Assembly: GCA_012932295.1 (NCBI GenBank)
Contig: JAAONU010000001.1
Location: forward strand, 37,417,449 to 37,481,448
Reading direction: 5' to 3'
Source of the DNA: Cyclina sinensis
Lineage: Eukaryota; Mollusca; Bivalvia; Venerida; Veneridae
DNA length: 64,000 nt
Numbering within the stretch: position 1 is the stretch's first letter; every line of letters begins with the position of its first letter. Shown one piece after another: positions 1 to 13,018 of the stretch. The notes under the pieces were generated by a model that did no database searches, was not told the origin of the DNA, and saw only the letters and a list, made by a program, of their open reading frames with translations. The position numbers and the translations under genes are program-made.

Positions 1-2816
1 ATATTCATGAACCCTGATATAATAGAATTAACCTAGGAGAACTTGTGTATGAAAAGGTATTACTGTCATGCAGTATGAAATTAAAGACAAAATATCTGTA
101 GACAACTTAATGCTGATGAAAACAAGGAATGAAATCAATAAATTTTTATAAATAATCTGTAAAATATGAATAACGTTACCCTCGAATAATTTCCTACAGT
201 ATTCTTCATTTTGACAATTATTAACCACAAAAACACTTTACCGTTATGTATAATAAAAAACAAAATTGACCAAAGCTTTGAAAAGATGACTAAATGAAAT
301 TATTTCAAGTTACATAAATATTTAAAGAATTGTTTGTCTGCAATTTCTTTTTCTTTTAACTGGTAAGACTCTCTCTCCAAAGCATCATTCACCCAGCACC
401 TTATTTTTGTTCAGGTAGAATATATTTAACAGGACATATTCTTTCCGTGTACACAATGTGAACTTTCACATACAATATCTATTATTGAAGAAGGAGAAAA
501 CAGTGATCATTTCATAGGTATCCATTTATGGCACTTCACAACAAAACGAGCAAAGAAAATATTCAACTCAACACCATATCAACCTGTATTTGGATTAAAA
601 ATGAAAATCTGACATTCCTGGTTATTCTGCTTTCATAGCTCCTGTTATTTTCCTAACATCTAGAATATTAAATGAATATACTTCAATACTGGCTCTAACT
701 TTCTCTTATATGCCCCAAAAATTGTGGAAGAAAACTCAGACGCCTTAACCTTTTATCTAGAATGTGATGTTCTTGTGTTTATTGTTAAGTTCTTGTACAT
801 ACTGAGAATGTAACAGTAAAAAAATGGTATTAAACTTCCCTATCAAGTGTTAAATACTTAATTCTAGGAATTTAAAGTACAAGCCCTGCTTTAATTCTGC
901 GTTCAGAAATAGAAAGAGTAACATAGACACATGTAATGCATTGAGGAACAGAGAAATGTTCAATCAAAACAAACAGTAAGGCTTGTATGTCAGCAAGAAA
1001 GGGTAAATCCTAGTTCTTATGTAGATTTCAAACAGATAGGAAATCTTAATCATTCTACTTAGAAGAAATAAACTTTTTAACAAGCAAGGACTCCTTATTA
1101 TTTGAAGCGATGCTAATTCTTAAGACAACAGTACAGTCAACACTATATAAATATGATTTTTTTGTCAGTAAACATGAACTCCTTAGCTTAAGAAACTCTT
1201 AAAATCAACGTTTTCTTGTAGGTAACTGGTGTTTATGATTATAACAAAGTGGATGATTTAATATGCATGCTCCCCTCCTTAAGTTATCTTGCATTGCTAA
1301 CAAATGTGAGATTTCTCACTTAATGCAACCACACAATAAATGATACAGAGGAACATGAGACTTGTCTAGTTTTTAAATCTGTTCATTTAATTTAATTACA
1401 ATCATTCACTAATAATGAAGATGTCTTAGCAAAATGGTAAATCCTTTCCAAACAATTTTTTCTAACTTGTAACTGAAAGCTGCTTCTACTTAAATCATGA
1501 ACAAAAAATTCTTTTTTTGATTTATCAAATTTGTTTATATTCTACTGACTTAAAACTTCTTAACCCAAACATGATTAAAAACAGTGACGTATATTATTTT
1601 AAAATACAGATGTAAAACCCTTAAAACCTTACTAATTCCAGTATAATCAATAAAGAAATATATATAGAAGACAACTGCAGTTCTTGCTTTCTTGCTTGAA
1701 TCATAATTACTATCTATCTTAAAATACTTGTAACATTACACTTTCAAGTTTACTTCTAATCCTAGATAAAACTACAAACACAGATACATTCATATGTTGT
1801 ATAATGAATGTTAATAATTACGTCATGTTAAAACTTGAGAAATATCTCTATCAAATTTTATTTCTTTAAACTGATAAATATGGGTGTACCCACATTCACA
1901 GAGTTGTCTTTTTTTACCTGACAAAATTGATATACAAATCCCCAAAGCATCTCATGGTTTTCACATGTAGCTGTATTTTGATACAGCATTTCATTGTGAA
2001 GAAAAACTGTATGGTTTTCCTGTTGGTTCTATAAAACTCATTCCAATTTTTATACAAAACATAGGAACTGAAAGACTGTTTAAAGTTAGTAAATTGTTGT
2101 TGCTAGTATTGGTGAGAATAGTACACAGACTGAGAAAACAGGGAGTACAACACACATAATATCTAAACACGGTGTGCATGGTCATCAATATATCCCTGTA
2201 CAGAAAGCAACCCTCCACACTTTTCCTATTTACTTATAAATATACACATGCATGCAGAAATAGCATTGCAATAACTTCCATATTGACTCTTCAGAATCTA
2301 GTATTATCATTAATGGCTGTATTCAAATTGCATTATCCTAATACATTAATATTGTCATTCTAATCTGTACAAAAACTTCAGTTTAAAACTCAGATAATAA
2401 TCCTTTTTTAATGTAAAACTGAGCATTGTGTTATCAATTTGTTTGAAGAAAATCCTTACATCAGCAACTTTTGAAAGCACTGAAAATATCTTATCTAGAA
2501 ATCTCTATACTGATTGAACAATAAAACTGCTGACAACTAAGTTTTTAACAGTATTTTGGCTACAGAAGGAGCAAAACTGACATAAATTTGAAGAAACAGA
2601 AATGACGAATAAAAATAACAAACTGACATTACTTAACACAGATTTGATAACTCTATCATAACCTTCATAGATTTATATGTGCATAATCACTGTAAATATG
2701 TCAGAGGAAAGCTTAATCTGTTAAAAGCCTAGCAGAAAATAGAACACAAGCATTGAAAACTGTGTTATTTTCTAGGAAGTGACAAGTCAATCTCAGATAT
2801 ATTAGAAATATCTTAC
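1..2816. other. No closed gene; possible 3' part of the HNRNPUL1-like gene
   Basis: AT-rich sequence without a long reading frame. On the minus strand a candidate 53-nt exon lies at 1918-1970: acceptor TACAG before it, donor GTAAAA after it, open in two frames. It cannot be joined in phase with confidence to the last exon I accept (2817-2867). The region may hold the final exons and 3' UTR of the gene upstream. I see no RNA gene or repeat of known type here. Confidence 0.4.
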
Positions 2817-3863
2817 TTGGTCATGTTCAAGTTTCATTTTTGAAAGAGTTTCAGCTAGAGTTGTTGTCTGTAATACACAGTGAACACCCGACTGATTATT
2901 AAATTTCTACACATGTATACTTTATGTATTAACAGCATTAAATACAATTGAAAGTACTTATTTCTGAGAGACAGAGAGAGACAGAAGAAAATATTAAACA
3001 TCTTAGTTTGAAATTCTACATTCTTTGTTAAAAAAGTTAAATGTTCTTTGAACTTCAGAAGATCTACCTTTTATATAGTTTGACAAAAGAAAATTAAAAA
3101 AACAGTATCTTTTTTTTATAAAGCAGAGACCATTTTCATTTCAAGATTGTATGAATAATTATTCCTGAAATAATTGCTTTGTAATAAGGTGATACAGTTG
3201 CAGGAAAAAGCAAGCACTGAGAGGCAGTGCTAAATCTTAACTTAAATCACAAGAATTAAGTCACATAAAAATGTATTTTAAGAAATCTCCTCCTACCTTT
3301 TAGAATATTCTTTACAAAGCATTCAGTAAAAGAAAAATATTTCTGTAATAGTAGAGCACAACATTTAAGATTGAGTAAAACCATGAGATGCTCAAATGAT
3401 TATTTCCCACCCAAATTTTTGTTACTTTTAAACTCTGGTGCAGAAAATTTCGCTTACACATTTCAGATATTCTGGTAATCTTTACAGGAAAAGTTACTAC
3501 AGGCTTTTGGTAATTTTCCTCCTTTTTTTTCCAAATAAAAATAAACAGGGTTATTTGAATCAGTAAATCTATCACTAGGTGTAATATAAAATACATTAAT
3601 TTTCTACATTATACAAATATTCCTTTGTTTAATCTGTTTATTCCAATTACAAAAATGATGGAAAAAAAATGACTTATCAACTCTGTTTGTGTGGGCACCC
3701 TGTGTCTTACCCTGGAGGACTTACCTGCTTCATGTCCTGTGGAGGTTTGAATCTATTATCAGTCTGGTTACCACGGAAACTACCACTCTTCACAGCCTGA
3801 GGCCTTTTGGTCTGACCCTCAAGGTTGTACCTAATTCATATCATTATCAATCAATGTGAATTT

Positions 3864-3938
<75 letters not shown>

Positions 3939-6900
3939 TCTACTTAAAAATTGTTTTGCCAAGATATTCTCTTTTTTCATAGCTATAGAAACAAATATGC
4001 CAAAGAAAATATCACCCTGATTGTTTTGCCAAGATATTCTCTTTTTTCATAGCTATAGAAACAAATACGCCAAAGAAAATATCACCCTGTTATAATTATA
4101 TAAAACATTTAAAATGTAGTAGCTATATATGTTTTATAAACTTTCCTTTCTCATTTTATTCCGTTTTAAACATTCCACAAAATACTGCAAAGTACATGAA
4201 TGATAGTCTTATATTTCCACAAGCCTTTTAGGACTGCAGTCGGAATAGTGCATTTAATGTGTCACTTTTAATCAGGATTCAACAAACAGGCTAAAAGTAA
4301 TATATTATCTTTCCTGCAGTATTCAATATACAGTCTGTCTACCACTTAACTTTACTACATTGTATTTACATAACCAGTAGAGACTTACTGTTCAACAAGT
4401 GGAGCAGCTTTCTCTCTAGGAAGCTCAATATATTCAATGTAGTCAAAGTTGTCATCATTCTCGGCTGGTAGTTTGAAGTTTGCTTTCATGTCCAGTACAG
4501 CTTCTTCTGGTACATACTTCCCTGTTTATATTATATATTTCTGTTGTGTAAATAACCAATTATTTTGTAGTGTTGTTTGACTGCATTAAATACTTAACCC
4601 TTTTTTGATGTTCCAGCATTAGACCTCAAAATAATTTAACACTGCTATTTTATTTTTATTTGAAAGCCTATCTTGTCAAATATTAAAGAAAATATTTCTT
4701 CATCCATTTATTTTGTACAAGCAAATACACTTGTGTACTTATTGCAATCTTTATTGTACTAAGCATTAAAACAATATCTGTAAGACAGCAAACTTGACTT
4801 TTTCAACTGTTCTACATAAAGTTACAGTATCATTCAGACAAAATATCACACACGTGAGTTATAATACTAACAAAAGCCCAGACTATAACCTACCGTCCTC
4901 GTATGTGCGTTTATCAGATCTTCTCTTCAGTTCTTGATCATCCGGCACCAATATGGCTGCCCTGCGGATAAATCCTTTAAAATTTCTCATCTTCCTGCGT
5001 CTAGCTGATGGATATACATTGGTCTGATCTAGGATCAAATTTCTCTTCTTTTTACTAGCTGTGAAACAAGACAAAAGCCCTTATTAATAAAGGCATTTAA
5101 TAGAGACCTGAAAAGTAGGTATCTGAATTGACTGTTAAAAAGTGCTTGTGATAGCATTTGTAGAGTATAATGTCCCTAATTTTATGCCCAAGAGTATTTT
5201 ACCAGTCCATGATTGTTAGGAAGACTGTCTGATATCATGTCAAACATATGAAACTTATCTGACTTGCAAAAAATCACCTCCAGAGCAGCACCCTTACATG
5301 GACTCTCCATCAATGAATTGTCAACTGTTTACTTCAAAAACCTTGACAAACTTTTGCTTGTAAAACTTATACTATTTCCTTTGTTATCAATGTTGATTAA
5401 AATATGAGTATTCCCTCAGTTATCAATGTTTCAACTATTGCAAACATGCCATAAATAAGTTCACAACAAACTCAGCACTTACCTATTTCAAACAATTTAT
5501 TCAGACATTTTGAAGCCTTGTCAATTAGAACATCCCATCTCCCATGGTAGTTATTTTTCCTTGGTAATCCCATCACTTTCATTTTGTCAATGAGTGTGTC
5601 TGTACCAATAATGTTATACCTCATCTCAGGGTTAGTCTTGGCCTTGTTGATACCCCATGTGGTTTTTCCTGAGCCTGGTAGCCCAATAATCATTATCATC
5701 TGAAAATTGAAAGGAAATGGATGACCAATGGTTGCAACAATGTGTTACCCTCAAGTGCACACTGACAAGTACTGTATAAACTAGAAATGGGTTTTTGATT
5801 GAACAAAAACATATGTCTCCCCCCAGCCAGTTGCTGCAGGCAGTACTGAGTCAGACGATTGTAAAATTTGACAATTAACCTCCAAGTGTGACCTTGACCT
5901 TGAGACACCACACCCGCAAAGTGGTTTCTGCATGTCGCCTTGATGAGGTGAACATCTGACCCAAGTTTCATAAAAATCCTTCAAGGGCTTTTGAAGATAC
6001 AGAGTGGACAAGATTTTGTGGCAATTGACATTTAACCTCCAGGTGTGACCTTGACCTTGAGACACCACACCCGCAAGGTGGGTTCTGCACGCCGCCTTGA
6101 TGAGGTGAACATCTGACCCAAGTTTCATAAAAATCTTTCAAGGGCTTTGGAAGATACAGAGCGGACACGATTTTGTGACGGACAGACGGACGGACGGACG
6201 GACAACCAGGGGAAAAACAATATGTCTCCCCCATTTTTGGGGGGAGACATAATTCATCCTCTGACAACTGCACCAGGGAATTTACTTATCTCAATTCAGA
6301 GAACTGTTTTTTTTTAATGCTGCTTTGTCTACCCAGATTAGATCTTGAATCCAGTGGGAACTCATGGGGAACTTTGTGTTATGGATTGAATTTTTTTATA
6401 CAGTGTCACCATATCACACAGCACTAAGATTGGTTGAGGACTTTAAACCAATAAATCTGTTGCTAGAAGCTTTTTAAAATTTAGTTGAAACACATATATA
6501 AGCATTAACCTTTCAATGTAAGCTTACAGTCACCTGGGTTACTGACACAAAAATACGAAAATCAAGATCAGTAATTTGACCCCCTACACCATGGGGCACC
6601 AAAATCAAAAATGGCAAATGTGTAAAAATCTTTCAAAATAATGTAAGCTACATAAAATGACATCAAATGCTCTCAAAAGCTAAATCTATTTTTAGGAAAC
6701 ATTATATCATTACAGTCATTTTCCTGTGAAGTTTCATCCATATATTTCATGATGATCACTGACCTAAATATCAACAGCACAGTAAATGACATTATACTAA
6801 CACAATTTCAAGTACCATGACCATTATAAATTTCAACACATACCTCACAAGATGATTTTGTAGATAGGGGTTTTAGACCTCTGACCCTCTCACTTACAGA

Positions 6901-9900
6901 GTACTGCATAATGTACATGAAACCTGGTGCTGGTGGAAACCAGGGAGCCTGCTGGCCAAAATTTACCTCAAACCTGCAATACATCAAACTCCTTTAGTAC
7001 AAGAATACCATGTTTCCAATGAATGTCTATGACAATTACTAAATCTCTACAATGCTAAATACTTCTACCAATCTAAATAATGTTCTTATCTAGTTTGCTT
7101 TTCTGTAACAAATCTGTGGCAGAGAATGAGTGAATGAACAAGCCAGTTTAGAGACAAAAGGTTAAATTTAAAAATACACTTTTTATATGCGGAAGCTTAC
7201 ACCTTTAAAGTAAAAAATATGAAATTCTGAACATTTACAAGTTACCTGGTATTTTTTGTAAGAATATGGGGAAACAATGCAGTTTCTTTCTTTCCAACTT
7301 GGAACCCAGGCAATGGTTGGGCTACACCAAGCCAGCGCCCATTCTTGGCATATGACATGTTGGGTGGTCGAGAGTCAAGGTCAAGGAGACAGCCAATGAC
7401 ATCACCTGCACTAAACTTTTCACCATAGTTAACAAACTTGTTGCTAGTTGAGAATTTCCCTGTACCACCATAACCATAAGAGTTTGGCTCTTCACCTACA
7501 AAGACAAGTGGGTCATAAATTATTACTGACATTCTAAAGAAAAGTTTCAGTTGAAATATAGATGCTTCTTTTAGTTAGTAATTTTAGCAAGTCAGGAAAG
7601 GGAAAATAACATTTCACAAAACTTTTACCATCATGATTTAAGACTGTAATGAATACTTAAACCACTGTTTATGTAACTGTGGTACTGTGAAATCATTTTT
7701 GTTCGCGTAGGACGAATTTTCGCGTATTTCGCGCTAGGAACAATGCGCGAATTTAAGACCGCGCTTTTATTAAACTAATAAAACATTTTCGATATCCGAA
7801 TCTTGATCCTGTCCGAAATACCTGCATATATTTTCCCACTCACTTTTGACCATAAGTTGTTGTTTCTATCCAATATAACTTGAATAATCGGACGTTTTGG
7901 CAAATTCTAAATATCTAGCATAATTAGAATGAAACTTTTTTTGTTTTCTTTTTAAGTATGTTTCGTTTGCATTTCCCTGAATTGTTGAACGCTTGTAACA
8001 TAACTAGGACATGAATGCGTAAAGGTAAATTTCGCAAGCGGCAATGTTTTTTTAGCGTAACTGATTAGGGACCGGTTACAAAAGACCTGTCAGTATCGAT
8101 CTTTTAATCTGTGCACTCTTAACCTGTGTCAATTAACGTCAATTAACAGTTGGACCTGTCAGTTTGTATATTCGAAAGCAGACCGCAGTAATTGACACGT
8201 GTACACGCGTCGGTGGTGATCCAGCGTCATGCAGCTGTTGTTTGCTTTTTATGCTGATAAAAAAATTGAATCTGAAATTGAAAATGCGCGAATTTAGGAC
8301 CGCGCGAACGTACTTTTTTTGCCGTTTGCGCGAAATTTCATCCCAGCGAATTTAAATGATTTCACAGTATTACAAATTACTCATAAATAACCATAGCAAG
8401 CTTTGTCCCTTTCATAATCCCTTTTAATCCTTTCATCAGCTGAACCTTTGAGCAACATTTAAGACTGACTGTCACACATTTATGAACAAATAAATTTTCA
8501 AATTATCAACTTAGAAAATCAGTTTGTATATTACATACCAAGCTGGAATGAAGTAGTGTCCATGGACCAACCTACTCTCACTATGTGTGGATTTGTCTCC
8601 TGGTGGTCCTCTCCAAAGTCAGCTGGCAATTCCTCTATCAACTTCACTTCATAATATGCCTGAAAATGTAAATATTTCTGATGCTACCTCACACTTCCAC
8701 ATGTGATCAAGCATGATCAAAGTATTCATTTATAGCAAATAATCACTGGACAGTCACAAGTACTATTTCATATACTATGTCTAAAATAGAAGAGATGAGA
8801 TCTTAAATCTTTCAGTAACCATTTAATCACATTTCTTGTCTCCGCAAAGACCTGGTAGCAAATCAATCCATTTTAATGAGAAATTAGCCAGACCAAGCAA
8901 TCTATAAAGCATTGGCTGAATTTCTTAAGGCTTTTTCAGTTACATTTTTACTTTGAGCTTACCTTTCCTCTAGCAACACCATGTGTACACCTGACACCAG
9001 ACCAGCAGAAACAGAAGCCTGGTGGTTCAACCAATGGCTGAGCACCATAACCATTCTCGTCAATTACAAGGTTCAGGTCCGAGTTGTAATCATCTAGCAT
9101 AACTACACTGTCCTCTCCACTTGTGTCTTGTTCCTGCTGGTACTGCTGGGCTTGCTGCACCTGAGACTGATCTACTGCATACGCCCCATACCTTAAACAG
9201 TAAAGTGCGACTCATCTGTAATTACTTCTGCCTGATCATTAACTATCTACTTACAGGGTCTTAACAATATTGTGCAGAAAACTGCTTTATTCTTATTAAG
9301 CAATCTATCAGATTTACTGGGGCATGAATCCACGTACCATTTACTAGAAAATTTAACACTGTCTTACAACTGAGTATATGGAAAAACATCAGTTTCTAAA
9401 AAAAAGTACTAATTTTTTTTTAATGATGGAATTAATTCAGGCTGAAAGAACACTGTGAAATTCTCTTTTTAAAGAACATTAAGAAATTCTTTCAAAACAA
9501 AGCAGTTACCCTGCTACATGCAGTCCCTGCATTTGGGCAGCTGCAATCTCTTGCTGTATTTTCTTTTTGTTATCTGGTGTGGTAGAAACTGGTGGTGGTG
9601 TAGCTTGTGTGGGGATGGCTTGTGGTAAACCCTGTTGAAAACCAGCTACCTGAAGCCCAGCCAGCTGTGTTGCTTGCAACTGACTACCATACTGGGCCAG
9701 GTGAGATGCTGGGATCCCTGCAGCCATCTGTTGAGCCTGAAGACCGGCTAGCTGTGCGTTGGCAAGGTTGGCAACCTGCTGACTGTAAGCACTAGGTGAC
9801 ATCCCCGTAGCAAGCTGGGCAGCTTGTGCTCCTGCCTGTGTAACCACCTGGGCACCTGCATGTGGATGAGACCACTCTAAAATATATAGAATTACACATA

Positions 9901-11589
9901 CATTGCTAGCTTAAGATAAATTGTTTATCTACCTACCCCAATTAGCATCATTTGAATTTGGGAAAAAACCTACAGAAGAGAAAATTATATGTCTTAATTC
10001 GGAAATGATTACTACTACTTACCAGAATAGAGAAGAACAATTTCTACAGTGTTAACTTAGTGTCATACTATACCTGTAAGACCTGGATACTGTGCACCTG
10101 CTACAGCTAACTGTCCTGCTGATAACTGATTTGCACTTGAGACCAGACCAGTGAATGCTCCACTGGTTAGTGACATACCAGGCAAGCCCGACATTCCTGG
10201 TATTCCTGGCATTGAAAAGTAGCCAGCAGGAATCCCTGTTGAAAGAACAAATATGAACAGTCAACCTACACAGTGAACAAATACATTATAATACTTAATA
10301 AAAGTGACTTAAGGACTAAATGAGACAAATAACACAATCTTTATCATGACAGGAATTTATGGTTTCATCAAAACACAGTATAAAACCTTTTTGTATGAAT
10401 CAAGTATCAATAAATTCGTTTTTCACCAACCTAGTTCAAAATTCTATATTTTGAACAGGCAAACTATTTCCTATTGTTCTCAGACTGATTGAGATTTGGA
10501 AAATTTCTTGAGCTCTGCATATATCATAACATTTATTTTTTTTATTGAAACCCATCCTTTAAAGTTAAGTACATTTTGAAAAGTGACAAACTTTCAACTA
10601 GAAAGTCTGCAAGCAATGAGGAAGCCTATCAAATACCAAACAAATTTGATAATATCATACCTCCTGCTGCCGCATGAACTTGCTGAGGTAAGCTTGCCAT
10701 TGACATTATTGAAGGTGTCTGTGCACTGGTCACTACTGATGCAGACGACTGTGTTGGTGACTGGACAGCAGCAAGGGCTGCAGCCTGAGGTGATGGAGAT
10801 GCGGCCAAGTGCCCGTGTGAAAGCATCTGTGACTGTGCTAAAGTTACTGGCAATCCCTAGGAACAAAAACATCAAATGCCTATATTGAATTTTAAAAACC
10901 ATTTTCAACAAAAAAAAAAAAAAAAGGATTTCAAATCTTGTAAAATACTTAGTTTTTTTTTTTTTAGAAAAACAACAACCTTACAAGAGGAAACTGTAAA
11001 TTTTTATACATATTGCAAGGAATATCTTTATGTAAACCTATGCTGGTTCTGTGTATTGTCATTTTGTCAAAACATAAAAAAGAATTTTGTGATAAAGTCT
11101 TAATCTAAAATTCAGTAAAATGCCTAATTCGAACATTGAAGTATATTCATCTCTACATATTAGATAAATGTTCTGGATTATGCAATATTGGCTTATCAAT
11201 AACTTACTATAATACAGCTCAGTAGAAGTAGGTAAATTCCACAAAATAAAGATGAATACTCCCAATCTTCAGTGGGTATAATACCCAGTAAAATGAAATG
11301 AATTTCTATAAAAAATGAAGTCACTGCACTGCTATTTTTGAGCACAAAGTGACCCTTTTGCTTACTTTATACTTAATGGAATATGTATACTTCCACTGAT
11401 GTGATGTATCACAATATTCATATTAGCTTTTTTTATTACCTGCAGCCCCTGGACTGGCATTCCAGCTGCCATGTAAGGCTGGGCCGCTGCAGCAGTGGGA
11501 AGACCACCAGAGGGTAATCTTACTGCCATCATTCCAAGCTGCTGAGGTACCATCATTGGCAGTAAGCCACCAGGTAAATGTGGATTCAT
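2817..11589 (-). CDS. HNRNPUL1: hnRNP U-like protein (SPRY plus P-loop kinase-like domain), 13 exons, 3' end open
   Basis: Nuclear RNA-binding protein of the hnRNP U/UL family (pre-mRNA processing, DNA-damage response in animals). Exons, 5' to 3': 11589-11440, 10856-10661, 10235-10074, 9855-9510, 9191-8963, 8659-8539, 7495-7246, 6973-6844, 5699-5483, 5058-4894, 4521-4389, 3830-3725 and tentatively 2867-2817. All have GT-AG borders and every junction keeps frame, giving 752 codons without a stop. Residues 1 to about 300 are low-complexity (Ala, Gln, Gly, Pro, Met rich). SPRY follows (SDLNLVID, then [16 protein letters not shown], then IVRVGWSMD). The P-loop [10 protein letters not shown] is at about 534-543 and ILDQTNVY at about 609-616. 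GRWDVLI and the tail EQYNLEG resemble HNRNPUL1 more than HNRNPU or HNRNPUL2. The start ATG has an in-frame TGA just upstream in the same exon, after the acceptor TTTTATAG, so a 5' UTR exon lies further up. No SAP domain and no stop codon were found; the gene continues below 2817. Confidence 0.87.
3865..3936. repeat. (AT)n microsatellite, about 36 units
   Basis: An uninterrupted run of alternating A and T in an intron of the HNRNPUL1-like gene, next to the acceptor side of exon 3830-3725. Confidence 0.97.
3951..4090. repeat. 70-bp tandem duplication
   Basis: Two head-to-tail copies (3951-4020 and 4021-4090) beginning TTGTTTTGCCAAGATATTC. They differ at about two positions (ATATGCC/ATACGCC and the last base). 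Intronic, beside the (AT)n run. The near identity points to a recent duplication. Confidence 0.95.
5811..6251. repeat. TIR repeat with internal 157-bp tandem copies (MITE-like)
   Basis: The left end starts ATATGTCTCCCCCC and the right end closes GGGGGGAGACATA, an inverted pair. The right end is itself a perfect hairpin at 6221-6251 (TATGTCTCCCCC, short loop, GGGGGGAGACATA). Inside, a 157-bp unit beginning near TTAACCTCCAAGTGTGACC (about 5875) is repeated from about 6032. A GACG/GACGGAC microsatellite lies at 6178-6203. The element sits in the intron between exons 6973-6844 and 5699-5483 of the HNRNPUL1-like gene. Frames through it are incidental. Confidence 0.8.
7685..8367. mobile_element. 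MITE with 13-bp TIRs and TA target duplication
   Basis: The left terminus CTGTGAAATCATT is matched inverted by AATGATTTCACAG at the right end, each flanked by TA (7683-7684, 8368-8369). Sub-terminal blocks rich in GCG (CGCGAATTT...) are also inverted between the two sides. The 683-bp length, TA duplication and lack of any transposase frame fit a non-autonomous Tc1/mariner-type element. It lies in the intron between exons 8659-8539 and 7495-7246 of the HNRNPUL1-like gene. Confidence 0.82.
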
Positions 11590-11829
11590 CGTGTTTCAAA
11601 TTCTATAAAATCATTCACTTTTATTAGTATCATAAAATTAGTTATATTATCTCAAAAAGAGCAAACTTTAAGTTCTACCACAAGGGAAGATTTAAAATCA
11701 CAAGAAAATTTTGAAAGATTTTAACACATCTGATATCAATGTTTAGTACATACAACACTTCTACTCCATTGCCCATCAGCTGACTTAAATGGCTAGTTTG
11801 CTTTGTGTTGCTTTGCTCACAAAATAATT

Positions 11830-12190
11830 TGCACAACCTTGAAATATTGGAAAAAGAATGGTCAATGGAGTTCAACCCCGACAAGTGTGAAGTACTCAGA
11901 ATACACAGGAAACAGAAACCAGTCATCTGAAAACCACCTTACATCCCGCAATCAAAAACACAACATCACACAATCTCATTCTTCCCAAGGATTATACGAC
12001 TCTGGAATGAATAAACTACCCAGATTAAGGCTACCCCAACTGTACCAGCTTTTTATCTATGGATTTAAATAATCACAATAAACATTAAGTAAGATCTTAA
12101 GTGAATATCTTGTTTACTATGTTTTTATCTTTGTTCATGACACCTGCCTGCCAGTATAGTCAGCACTCACTTTTGGCAGTAATAAGTTGA
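11830..12190 (+). pseudogene. LINE remnant (C-terminal RT piece plus 3' UTR), family N2
   Basis: The plus strand reads MEFNPDKCEVLRI at about 11869-11907, the same wording as the minus-strand LINE at 22150-22850. After an internal deletion it reads PRIIRLWNE (about 11987), matching the PRTIRYLNSLP motif near the C-terminus of that LINE. 3' UTR-like sequence follows to about 12190. Dead copy with stops. It lies upstream of the first visible exon of the HNRNPUL1-like gene. Confidence 0.7.
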
Positions 12191-13018
12191 AGTTGACCAA
12201 GATTTAGGAATGTGGATATTTCTCAGTTACAATTTAATGTAAGATTAATTCTAACACTATCCAAAATTCGTCGACAATGGACAAAGAAGGAATTGAGTGT
12301 GATATATATTATTAACCAATAAACTAATAATGACCTGGTTGTTTTCATTCTCACGTGGGGAATGAATAGCAGGGTAAACGTAATTGCCTGACAGGGACAA
12401 TAACCGTAAAATATGTCATGATAAGTAGTGCATACAATTGTGTCCCTTATAGCTATAAATATGTGCTAGAATAGAAATAGATTTTAAAGTTTTGATCACC
12501 TACCGTCAAATATAGCACGGTTTCATGTTCAGATGTAATTATTTAGTCACTCTGGCCTACGTCCTTTGTGATTACACATCTGAACTTAACACCATGCTAT
12601 ATCGGCAGTAGATCACTCAAACTTAAAAATCTATTTCCTGACTATAACATCCAAATCTTGCTGGAACTGTCAACCTCAATTTCCATCTGACCACTGGATG
12701 CTGGTGTTGTCAAACTCACTTGAAGCTTTCTTTGACAATGCTTTCGCTTGCATTATTTTTTCATATATATCTGTGGAACGAATTACTGACCGAGATAATC
12801 ATTAAGGCTACCCAAACTGTACCAGCTTTTATCAATGGATTGAACAAGTTTTATGGATTTTAAATGTTCACAATAATATATTCACAATAAATGTTTAAGT
12901 AAGATCTCTAGTAAAAATCTTGTTTACTTTTTTATCTTTAAAAATTTAAACGTTCCTGACATGTGCCTGCCTAGTACAGTCAGTATTGACTTTTGGCAAT
13001 AATAAGTTGTTCATATTC
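12190..13018. other. Repeat-derived spacer with a foldback element and a second LINE 3' end
   Basis: No gene seen. About 12472-12641 forms a long imperfect palindrome: the left arm contains TTTGATCACCTACCG and TGTTCAGATGTAAT, and both are found inverted on the right arm. At about 12805-13008 the LINE 3' UTR seen at 12030-12190 recurs (GTACCAGCTTTTATC..., CTTGTTTACT..., TGACTTTTGGCAATAATAAG). Confidence 0.7.

Noticed and set aside
3865..4090. Possible CRISPR-like or satellite array
   Set aside because: Only a simple (AT)n run and two copies of one 70-bp unit, without spacers; the genome is eukaryotic.
5696..6273. Overlapping minus frames of about 90-115 codons
   Set aside because: They are read through a non-coding TIR repeat with tandem subunits; the similar peptides reflect the repeat.
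9607..9795. Plus-strand frame opposite exon 9855-9510
   Set aside because: Shadow of the A/Q-rich exon of the HNRNPUL1-like gene.
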